Assembly: GCA_021806865.1 (NCBI GenBank)
Contig: JAKAPU010000152.1
Span: 1-6,351 of the forward strand
Length of the DNA stretch: 6,351 bases
From: an archaeon
Lineage (GTDB): Archaea; Thermoproteota; Nitrososphaeria; Nitrososphaerales; CADDZS01
Reading direction: 5' to 3'
Below, one piece after another: positions 1 to 5,500 of this stretch. A program made the translations under genes and the position numbers. Every line of letters begins with the position of its first letter. Within the stretch, counting starts at the first letter, position 1. The notes under the pieces were generated by a model, which did not search any database, was not told the DNA's origin, and saw only the letters and a list, made by a program, of their open reading frames with translations.

Positions 1-1122
1 CTCTAGCAGATGTTGGCCTTCGAAAGTTATCTCCGAGAACGCTGATGGAACGTTCAGCGTTCCCTCTCAGACGGTCGAAGAGATCGCCTATTTGGTTAGA
101 TTGATTGACGGTAAATACATCTGCAATTGTCTAGACTTCAAGCACAGACATGAAGAAGTAGGAATCTGCAAGCACATTCACGCTGTAAAGTTCTGGATCG
201 CCTCTCAGGTAGAGCTAAAGCAGAAACCAAAGCCAAAGGTATTCTCAGATGATTCAATTCAATGCGATAAATGCGGTTCAATCCGAGTTTGGAAATTCGG
301 TTATGATGCTGAAAAGCAGATTTACAAATGCAAAGACTGCAAGCACAAATTCCGCTATTCCCTTCTCAAGAAGGCTCGCTATTCACCAGAGACAGTTTCT
401 CTATGCCTTGATCTTTACTTTTCGGGAACATCTCTAGCAAAGACAGCCCGAATTTTGAATAATCAGTTTGACATGAAGCTTGGAAAAGTAACGATATACA
501 GATGGATTCAGAAATTCGTACCAAAGATTTCTGAGTACGTCAATTCTCTGTCTCCACAATTATCAGACGTTTGGCACGCAGACGAGCTATTCGTGAAAAT
601 GAAGAAAGGAGTCAATTACACGACTAGCGACAAAAGAAGGTATGAGCATATTGCATTTCTTTGGAACGTGATGGATAGAAAGACGTGATTCCTTCTAGCT
701 TCTGATCTATCGAGAGAAAGAGATCAAGACGGGGCCTTTCGAGCGTTCAAAGAGGCTCGGAAAATCTCTCACGGTCAATTTCCCGAAAAGATATTCGTTG
801 ACGGAGCTACGGCATACAGAAAAATCCAGTACGCTCACGTTGAAGGTTGAATCCTCAAGTTATCGCCAAAGCTGGAATCAACAAGCCTCACGCGAACAAT
901 AATAGAATTGAGAGATTGAACGATACTCTACGCGAAAGGGTCAAAGTCTCGAGAGGATGGAAATCTATGGAGTCCGCGATCGCTGAAGGTCAAAGAATCC
1001 ATTACAACTTTGTGAAACCGCATGAGGCGGTAGAGGGAATGACACCAGCCCAAAGAGCTGGAATCTCTGCAAAGAAGGCGACTTGGAATCAGCTATTAAC
1101 GGAAGCTCTTTCCAAGAACTAG
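1..1122 (+). pseudogene. DDE transposase with SWIM zinc finger, 5' end off-window, disrupted (IS6/IS240-like)
   Basis: Remnant of an insertion-sequence transposase. The reading frame is open from base 2, so the true start lies left of the window; the TTG at 92 is internal. Domains in order: a SWIM zinc finger (CNC at 122-130, then CKH near 170), a zinc ribbon of two CxxC pairs (about 263-345), a helix-turn-helix (about 425-515, ending TIYRWIQKF), and a DDE catalytic core with first Asp in WHADELFVK (about 572-598), second Asp in FVDGATAYRK (about 796-825) and Glu in NNRIERLNDTLRER (about 895-936). The order and the NRIE-x-LRER motif fit IS6/IS240-type transposases; exact family is inferred. 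Two lesions break it: an in-frame TGA at 686-688, explainable as CGA to TGA, and a frameshift near 848, where one added G restores EGWNPQV and joins the frame ending with TAG at 1120-1122. Neither inverted repeat could be defined because the left end is missing. Almost certainly inactive. Confidence 0.5.
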
Positions 1123-1174
1123 CCGACTCAATTATTAAGCCGAGTTTCTCGCTATTAGTTCTGAGGCGTACCAC

Positions 1175-1288
1175 ATGGCGTTGCCGATTGACCAAAGGAT
1201 TATCTTAATTGTCGGCCTTACCGTAATCGTAATCGTTGTGGTAATGATAGTACGCGTCGCGACGGGCAGACGTGCTACCAACATCTGA
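1175..1288 (+). CDS. Candidate 37-residue single-span membrane peptide
   Basis: A short ORF from ATG 1175 to TGA 1286-1288. The peptide has a short polar N-terminus (MALPIDQR), one strongly hydrophobic stretch of about 20 Ile/Val/Leu-rich residues (about 9-28), and a basic tail (RVATGRRATNI), as in a small single-pass membrane protein with a positive, probably cytoplasmic, C-terminus. A weak GAGG ribosome-binding-like sequence lies at 1163-1166, eight bases before the start. A run of six T follows the stop directly, as expected of an archaeal oligo-T terminator; this is the main support that the ORF is a transcribed unit. It starts 52 bases after the transposase remnant and could be host DNA next to the element. 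No family is recognised and no function is proposed. Chance occurrence is possible for an ORF this short. Confidence 0.4.
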   Translation: MALPIDQRIILIVGLTVIVIVVVMIVRVATGRRATNI

Positions 1289-1294
1289 TTTTTT
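1289..1294 (+). terminator. Possible oligo-T transcription terminator
   Basis: Six consecutive T directly follow the TGA of the 37-residue ORF. Archaeal RNA polymerase can terminate at short T runs without a stem-loop, and no stem-loop is seen here. The position immediately after a stop codon is suggestive, but a run of six T can also occur by chance. Confidence 0.35.
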
Positions 1295-1613
1295 CACCTG
1301 GACCGAAACGACCTCAGGATTCACCCGTAGAAGAAACAGAACCGTGAATCAATGGAAACTCTTTGAATTCATACATATCTCAATAAGATCTGATCATTGT
1401 CATTACAGGAAACACTTGAACAAATATCAAAAGTTGGATTCCTTAGAAACAGTATACCGAGAAAATGGGTTAAAGAGCCAAGCGCGAGCTCCTTTGATTC
1501 GGATCCTTGAACAGGTGGAGCCTTTAACGTAGGTTGCTTCTGTGTGGTAGCAAGTGTTATACCAGTGAAAATATGGCTGCGACTGGAATCCGGTATCTGC
1601 ATTGAATCGAAGT
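1295..1613. other. Intergenic stretch without a supported gene
   Basis: About 320 bases between two candidate small membrane protein genes. The ORFs that cross it, on both strands, give low-complexity, non-conserved-looking translations and overlap each other, so none is accepted. A weak TATA-like TTATA lies at 1557-1561; it would place a transcription start near 1585, about 29 bases before the ATG at 1614, and is the best promoter candidate for the 88-residue gene. A five-base inverted repeat (GCTCC near 1488 and GGAGC near 1518) is too short to interpret. No tRNA-like T-arm was found on either strand. Confidence 0.4.
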
Positions 1614-1880
1614 ATGAGATTCATAATCGGGTTGGTGCTGGGCCTTGTCGTCGCAGGAGCGATTCAGCTCGTCTTTTCTTACGGGACGGTATCGATGTTG
1701 GCAATAGGTTCGCTGTTTACTGGAATCCTGACGATTCTGGGCTTGATACTTGCTGGCGCTGGGTATGTGGCTCACGCGAAGAATGACAGCTCTATCGTAA
1801 GTGACCTTCTTCTTGGGTTTGGAATTGGCCTGGTTCTAGTGGCATTCATCCAGGCGGGCAATGGTTCTCTGTCGAACTAG
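1614..1880 (+). CDS. Small hypothetical membrane protein, 88 residues, about three spans
   Basis: A hydrophobic protein of 88 residues starting MRFIIGLVLG. The ATG at 1614 is preferred over the in-frame TTG at 1602 because it places the first membrane helix right at the N-terminus, as usual for small membrane proteins. Hydrophobic segments lie at about residues 3-22, 26-50 and 63-80, joined by short loops; the loop AHAKNDSS (53-60) is the main polar part. The helices are rich in glycine and alanine with small-xxx-small spacings (for example G6 and G10), which favour tight helix packing or oligomerisation. No catalytic, metal-binding or transport motif is visible and no family is recognised. 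It is convergent with the methyltransferase gene, 51 bases away. It is probably a real gene because hydrophobicity is sustained and patterned along the whole frame, but the function is unknown. Confidence 0.7.
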   Translation: MRFIIGLVLGLVVAGAIQLVFSYGTVSMLAIGSLFTGILTILGLILAGAGYVAHAKNDSSIVSDLLLGFGIGLVLVAFIQAGNGSLSN

Positions 1881-1908
1881 CGAGAGTGCAGATCGTTGAA
1901 GGCGTTTG

Positions 1909-1935
1909 TTGAGCAGTGACTTGTCAGCATCTCAA
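1909..1935. terminator. Imperfect dyad between convergent genes, possible bidirectional terminator
   Basis: TTGAG at 1909-1913 pairs with CTCAA at 1931-1935, and inside it TGA (1917-1919) can pair with TCA (1924-1926) around a small loop, giving an interrupted hairpin. It lies between the stops of the 88-residue gene (1880) and the minus-strand methyltransferase (1932). There is no T run on either side, so a terminator role rests on position alone. Confidence 0.25.
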
Positions 1936-2438
1936 GCATTGGTCTTGGCGATTAGCAACAAGTTCCAATGCGAGAAGTTGGTTTCAAGTATCTTCATTTT
2001 GAACTTGGCTTCGAGCAACGTCTTCAAAGACTCTTTTCCAAAGAACTGCTTGTGAGCGCCAAGCCACTCCCTTCCTACGGTATTGCTCCAGAGCGGCCAG
2101 ACTACTCGGCTCCACAATTTGGAATCGCAGTTTGGAGTGGATAGGATTATCTTCGTGCATACCCTCTTACACTCGAACAATGCACCTTCGACTTGCTTGT
2201 CCTCGAGATGCTCGATGACCTCGAGCATTGTTATGTAGTCAAAGGAGTGCGATCTGAAGGGTAGGAATTCTGCACTCGCACAAACGTCGGGTTTCACGCT
2301 TCGGTCTATGTCAAGCGATACGGCATCCTCTCTTATCTTCTCGCTCCTTGATCCAATGTCAAGAATAGTACTATTAGTTATGAAGGCTCTGGCCTTTGCC
2401 TGCCTCTTTGAAAGCCAATAGGAAGAAAGAGGGTTCAA
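1932..2438 (-). CDS. Class I SAM-dependent methyltransferase, short (Methyltransf_11-like)
   Basis: Predicted to transfer a methyl group from S-adenosylmethionine; the acceptor cannot be told from sequence. It is 168 residues. Visible motifs: motif I ILDIGSRSEKI (25-35), where the usual second glycine of the GxGxG loop is replaced (GSRS); acidic motif II SLDID (41-45); the DVCASAEFLPF/SFDYI segment (51-69) typical of Methyltransf_11; EVIEHLED (73-80); STPN (100-103); and HKQFF followed by SLKTLLEAKF (129-145), common near the C-terminus of this group. Only about 24 residues precede motif I, so it is a compact enzyme without an extra domain. The start is uncertain. The frame is closed by TAA a few codons upstream, leaving TTG at 2438 as the plausible start. 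An ATG at 2452-2450 would enter this frame only if the following T run had one more base. It is divergent from the ABC exporter and shares an intergenic region with it; soluble, cytoplasmic. Confidence 0.85.
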   Translation of the reverse strand: MNPLSSYWLSKRQAKARAFITNSTILDIGSRSEKIREDAVSLDIDRSVKPDVCASAEFLPFRSHSFDYITMLEVIEHLEDKQVEGALFECKRVCTKIILSTPNCDSKLWSRVVWPLWSNTVGREWLGAHKQFFGKESLKTLLEAKFKMKILETNFSHWNLLLIAKTNA

Positions 2439-2470
2439 AAGAAATTCCTCATAAACTACTGCTTATCTTG

Positions 2471-2498
2471 CATTGCGAGTATATTATACTACGCAATG
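2471..2498. promoter_or_regulatory. 28-base dyad with TATA-like core, candidate operator and divergent promoter
   Basis: CATTGCG (2471-2477) and its exact reverse complement CGCAATG (2492-2498) flank a core in which AGTAT (2478-2482) and ATACT (2486-2490) are also complementary, offset by a single A at 2491. The half-site centres are 21 bases apart, two DNA turns, as for a dimeric regulator binding one face. The core TATATTATA (2480-2488) resembles an archaeal TATA box in both directions. On the minus strand it lies about 33 bases upstream of 2452 and about 46 upstream of the TTG at 2438, a plausible promoter for the methyltransferase. A bound protein would then block TBP. As RNA the same sequence could form a 12-pair stem with one bulged base. 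The symmetry is directly visible; regulation is inferred. Confidence 0.55.
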
Positions 2499-2528
2499 AA
2501 ACACTTGATTGAACGTATAGAACAATGA

Positions 2529-2535
2529 TATATTA
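2529..2535 (+). promoter_or_regulatory. TATA-like element, candidate promoter of the ABC exporter operon
   Basis: TATATTA is a good archaeal TATA match and would put the transcription start near 2558, giving a leader of about 100 bases before the ATPase start at 2662. That leader contains the 21-codon upstream ORF. The core of the dyad at 2471-2498 is the alternative promoter. Confidence 0.4.
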
Positions 2536-2599
2536 CACCTGGCTGCCTCCATTTTGTCAACTTGTGAAGTAATCGAAGAACTTTCGGCACAAAGGTTCG

Positions 2600-2665
2600 A
2601 TGCATGAGCCGGAAAATGTTTGGGTTGTCTGCCTGAACGCACCGATGATTCACGACAGGGCATGA
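2600..2665 (+). CDS. Possible 21-codon upstream ORF (leader peptide) of the exporter operon
   Basis: ATG at 2600 opens a frame of 21 codons (MHEPENVWVVCLNAPM then five more residues) ending in TGA at 2663-2665. That TGA overlaps the ATG of the ABC ATPase in the four-base ATGA arrangement typical of translational coupling. AAAGG lies four to nine bases before the ATG as a weak Shine-Dalgarno candidate. The peptide shows no known motif. It may be a regulatory leader peptide or simply a chance frame; the overlap and the position downstream of a good TATA element are its only support. Confidence 0.25.
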   Translation: MHEPENVWVVCLNAPMIHDRA

Positions 2666-3600
2666 TCGTTGAAATGAGCGCGAGTGATCCAATACTTGAA
2701 GCGCGGAATTTAGAAAAGACCTACGGTTCAAAGATAAGGGCTCTGGGCGGAGTCTCTCTCGACGTTGGAAAAGGCACCGTCTTTGGTCTGCTCGGACCAA
2801 ACGGTGCGGGTAAGACGACTTTTGTTAGGATAGTCTCGACGCAACTCATGCCCTCTGGCGGATCAGCATCGATTCTTGGGTACGATGTTGTGCGCGAACC
2901 ACAGATGGTTCGCCGAAAAATAGCAATTGTTCCTCAAGAAAGCAGACCACTCTCTCTTCAGACTCCCTTTGAACATATTGTGACCTACCTGGTTTCTCGG
3001 GGGCTTGATTTCTCCACGGCTAAGAGAAGAGCTGATTCCACCTTGACATCATTGAGCCTCAAAGCGTACCGGAACACGATTTGCGCCAACCTCTCGGGAG
3101 GATTGAGGCAACGCGTACTCATCGCGATGGCGATGAGCTCGGAAGCTGACTTGTTGGTGTTGGACGAACCGACTATAGGACTTGATCCTGTTGCGAGGGT
3201 TGACGTTTGGAACCTGATCAGGAAGTACGTGGGCGAGGGGAGGACGATTCTTCTTACCACACATTACATGGACGAAGCAGAGGAACTTTCTGACAATCTA
3301 GCTATAATCAACAAGGGGAAGGTTGTATCGAAAGGTACGCCTCTGGAAATAAAGAAACAATTGAACGCAACTCACACAGTGATTGTCAAGACAGCTGAAA
3401 CCGATCTTGCCACATTCCAGTCGTTTGGCAAGGTGTTGCGTGCAGGCACTGGAGTGCGCGTACTGACATCACAAGAAGGAGCTTCAGAGCTCACAACGAT
3501 TTGCCTGCGTAAAAACTTGGAGGTCTCGGTTCGTCCGTCGAGTCTGGAAGATGTTTTCATAAACGAAGTGGGGCAAATTGAATCTGAGACAGCAAATTAG
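2662..3600 (+). CDS. ABC-2 type exporter, ATP-binding subunit (DrrA-like)
   Basis: ATP-hydrolysing subunit of an exporter, working at the inner face of the membrane with the permease encoded next. Counted from ATG 2662 it is 312 residues. All ABC motifs are intact: Walker A GPNGAGKT (45-52), Q-loop Gln92 in IVPQES, signature LSGGLRQ (144-150), Walker B LLVLDEP (164-170), D-loop GLD (173-175) and switch His201 in LLTTHYMDEAEE. The roughly 80-residue C-terminal extension ending in SSLEDVFINEVG is typical of the DrrA/CcmA-type drug and polysaccharide exporter branch. Starts at 2662 (MIVEMSAS) and 2674 (MSAS) are both possible; 2662 is chosen for its ATGA overlap with the upstream ORF, while TTG 2620 adds a non-conserved leader. 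Its stop overlaps the permease start by 23 bases, so the two are co-transcribed. The substrate (drug, lipid or glycan) cannot be decided from sequence. Confidence 0.96.
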   Translation: MIVEMSASDPILEARNLEKTYGSKIRALGGVSLDVGKGTVFGLLGPNGAGKTTFVRIVSTQLMPSGGSASILGYDVVREPQMVRRKIAIVPQESRPLSLQTPFEHIVTYLVSRGLDFSTAKRRADSTLTSLSLKAYRNTICANLSGGLRQRVLIAMAMSSEADLLVLDEPTIGLDPVARVDVWNLIRKYVGEGRTILLTTHYMDEAEELSDNLAIINKGKVVSKGTPLEIKKQLNATHTVIVKTAETDLATFQSFGKVLRAGTGVRVLTSQEGASELTTICLRKNLEVSVRPSSLEDVFINEVGQIESETAN

Positions 3601-4324
3601 GGCAATACTTGCTATAGTGTGGTTTGACGGCGTGATTCCGATTCGCCGCTCGCCGTTCAACATGGTCAATTTCATAGTGAGCCCGCTCACGATACTTTTT
3701 TTCATCTACATATTTGCTGGCGCAAGTAAGATAGTCTTTGCTCTGGGCGGCGGGTTAATTGCAGTGATAGTTGGGAGTTGCATTGTCCTAGAAACGGAAG
3801 CTGCCTTCATCCGCCTCGTGGTGAGGCTTCAGGACATGTTTGTCTCCTCTCCACTTTCTCCGGTATCATACGTCATTGGGCTATCTATTGCACAGCTCTT
3901 CAATGGGGCCGCTGGAATAGTCCTTTTCTCCATCTTGCTATCTTTCGACACTCATCTCAGCGTAGTTTCCGCGCTTGAGATTGCGTTCGCTGCAGTAATA
4001 ACTTGGGGGTTAGTTTCGGCGCTGGGTTTCATGGTCAGTACATTCGCACGTGACGTCCGAGATCTGTGGGTCTACTCGCCTCTGCTGAATGTGTTGCTTT
4101 CGTTCCTACCACCAGTTTTCTATCCGATCACGTACATTCCAGAGAACCTAAGGTTCATCGCATACATTGCTCCAACAACTTATCCTGCTGGAATAATCCA
4201 AGCCGCCACTGGACTTGTAAGCGCGACTCCATCTGAGATGTTTGTTTACGTCGCAGGTGGGATAGCATACACTCTCATCTTGGTGGGTCTTGCGGCGAAA
4301 CTCTCAAAATGGAGACAAAGTTAA
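3578..4324 (+). CDS. ABC-2 type exporter, membrane subunit
   Basis: Permease partner of the preceding ATPase. It is 248 residues with six predicted membrane helices at about 28-48, 52-71, 95-121, 132-156, 163-185 and 221-241, the standard ABC-2 layout. An N-terminal amphipathic stretch (RQQIRAILAIVWFDGVIPIR) is followed by RSPFN and the first helix, as in this family. The FLPPVFYPITYIPENLRFIA segment (177-196) and the APTTYPAG that follows match the conserved region after helix 5 of NodJ/DrrB-type permeases. The start is TTG 3578, inside the ATPase gene; it is preferred over GTG 3617 and ATG 3662 because those remove the family-typical amphipathic N-terminus. GTGGGG at 3568-3573 may help ribosome re-initiation. 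No second permease gene follows, so the functional unit is likely two ATPases with a permease homodimer. Confidence 0.95.
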   Translation: MNLRQQIRAILAIVWFDGVIPIRRSPFNMVNFIVSPLTILFFIYIFAGASKIVFALGGGLIAVIVGSCIVLETEAAFIRLVVRLQDMFVSSPLSPVSYVIGLSIAQLFNGAAGIVLFSILLSFDTHLSVVSALEIAFAAVITWGLVSALGFMVSTFARDVRDLWVYSPLLNVLLSFLPPVFYPITYIPENLRFIAYIAPTTYPAGIIQAATGLVSATPSEMFVYVAGGIAYTLILVGLAAKLSKWRQS

Positions 4325-4359
4325 AGACAAGACGATGTACTCTGAGTCGGTTATGCACC

Positions 4360-4368
4360 GTTAAATAC
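4360..4368 (+). promoter_or_regulatory. TATA box of a leaderless promoter
   Basis: GTTAAATAC is centred about 25-28 bases before ATG 4389/4392, exactly the spacing expected when archaeal transcription starts at the start codon. No Shine-Dalgarno sequence precedes that ATG, consistent with a leaderless mRNA. This separates the 76-residue gene from the exporter operon, which ends at 4324. Confidence 0.7.
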
Positions 4369-4388
4369 TCAAAGCAAACCAAACTGCG

Positions 4389-4619
4389 ATGATGGAATCA
4401 AAAACAAGCTTGAACTCCAGGCAGGCGATACTAATTGCGGCAATGGTATTCTTTGCAGCAGCGCTCGCCGTCCTGCTTTGGGAATTCGAGTCAACGGATT
4501 ACTGGTTATTTGTCGTTGGATCAGTCTTTTGCGGGTTAGCATTTCTCTACGCATTCTATCAGTATAATGTTGAGTTCGTGGTTAAGCGCAGAGTCAAGAA
4601 GCAACCAGACGCAAAGTGA
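4389..4619 (+). CDS. Small hypothetical membrane protein, 76 residues, two spans
   Basis: A 76-residue protein with a polar, Ser/Thr/Lys-containing N-terminus (MMESKTSLNSRQ), two hydrophobic helices at about 12-31 and 37-57, and a basic tail (VVKRRVKKQPDAK). The positive charges at both ends suggest a hairpin with both termini in the cytoplasm and a short outside loop WEFESTDY. ATG 4389 is followed directly by a second ATG at 4392; either could be used, and the TATA box at 4360-4368 suits both. No family or catalytic motif is recognised. It lies 64 bases after the exporter permease in the same direction but has its own promoter, so a role with the exporter is possible but not implied. It is likely real given the promoter, hydrophobic pattern and charge distribution. 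Confidence 0.78.
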   Translation: MMESKTSLNSRQAILIAAMVFFAAALAVLLWEFESTDYWLFVVGSVFCGLAFLYAFYQYNVEFVVKRRVKKQPDAK

Positions 4620-5500
4620 ACACTAGGAAGTTCAGTTGAATCGAGTAGATCAAGCGTGAAAACAATTAGTCAGTATCAGCCACTGAAGCTGGACAAATGT
4701 TCAGCCATAAAATGAAATGATGTATGTATGTCCAATTTGCAAACGATTGACGATACACTTATACACTGCCTTCATGTGGATTCTCCTACGAATCTGATAG
4801 CTGAGGCGATAACAGGTCGGAGAGGACGCGAAAGCGCGTTGCTCAACTGCAAGCCCTAGACAATAGTCCCCGTAAATTGTCACGCCTCGGTTCAACACCA
4901 AAGTAATGTTACTTAATGATCCTTGAGACGCAGCAAGAGATGATTCGACGTTCCGAGAAAATAGACTCTTGCCTTATGTGCAAAACATGCTGTCTTGTTT
5001 AAAGATATTCAAACAGGAATGCTGAGCGAGTCTGACGGAGAGATCGAAATACGAAACAATTTCTTAAGCGGTTTGTGGACTAAAATGTCGAAAGAAGATT
5101 GGCGACGAGGAAGGACCCGCAGGAGAACGCTGGACTTGCAGACGGGATTGTAATTCAAGCTGGTTATCAAACAGATACTAGAACTTTGGTGTGATAGAGC
5201 CGAAATCTGAAACGACACTTGAATTCGCCGACGGGTTGCTACTGCGTTTCGTATAGTGCATTCACGCTAATATCGAAGCGGACAGCAGGAAGTTGGCAAG
5301 CAAAGAAAATATCTTGGTCGCCTCCTTTGAAAGGGGTCTCTCGAGCGAATCCGACTCGTAACAGGCAATTGCCTGCGGACTTTGACGTAGAACGAGAGAT
5401 TTTTAAGACCGAGCCTGGAAAGTAAGGAGTAAAGCAGACAACCAGTCACTGCTATTGCAATTATCAACCGATGTAGACTGTCGGTGGAGCTAATACCATT
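4620..5500. other. Long intergenic region without a supported gene
   Basis: About 880 bases. ORFs up to about 83 codons exist on both strands but overlap one another and read as random protein, so none is accepted. Structures seen: a seven-pair hairpin GCTGGAC/GTTCAGC with loop AAAT (4688-4705, one G-U pair); a five-pair hairpin ACGCG/CGCGT with loop AAAG (4826-4839); and a perfect 14-base palindrome at 5362-5375. Two tiny ORFs with CxxC motifs are present (4717-4797 and 4940-5002). TTTTTAAG at 5400-5407 is a weak TATA or T-run candidate upstream of the topoisomerase gene. No tRNA T-arm with a matching stem was found. The stretch could be a long regulatory spacer, decayed coding DNA, or hold an unrecognised non-coding RNA; the sequence does not decide. 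Confidence 0.45.
5362..5375. repeat. Perfect 14-base palindrome
   Basis: CAGGCAATTGCCTG equals its own reverse complement. It lies 126 bases upstream of the topoisomerase start and could be an operator half-site pair. One such palindrome in a window this long is not far from chance expectation, so a function is only a possibility. Confidence 0.3.

Noticed and set aside
1123..1174. Right terminal inverted repeat and target duplication of the insertion sequence
   Set aside because: The left end is outside the window, so no repeat pair can be compared and the boundary cannot be set.
1272..1532. 86-codon plus-strand ORF between the two small membrane protein candidates
   Set aside because: It overlaps the 37-residue ORF and an opposite-strand ORF, has no domain-like pattern or hydrophobic segments, and lacks a convincing promoter or ribosome-binding site.
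2620..2661. TTG at 2620 as the ABC ATPase start, adding 14 residues
   Set aside because: The added residues do not resemble the family N-terminus, and ATG codons at 2662 and 2674 lie closer to the conserved ILEARNLEKTYG start.
2985..3264. Minus-strand ORFs inside the ABC ATPase gene
   Set aside because: They are antisense shadows of a strongly conserved coding region and show no protein family features of their own.
4713..4796. Possible C/D box guide RNA (ATGATGT then CTGA)
   Set aside because: The boxes are about 80 bases apart without convincing internal D' and C' boxes, and such short motifs occur often by chance.
4800..4900. Possible tRNA, suggested by GGTTCAACACC near 4889
   Set aside because: The flanking bases do not form the five-pair T-stem, and no acceptor or anticodon stem could be built around it, even allowing an intron.
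5219..5425. 68-codon plus-strand ORF upstream of the topoisomerase gene
   Set aside because: The translation has no recognisable motif, starts at a weak TTG-type codon and overlaps an 83-codon frame on the other strand; reads as chance.
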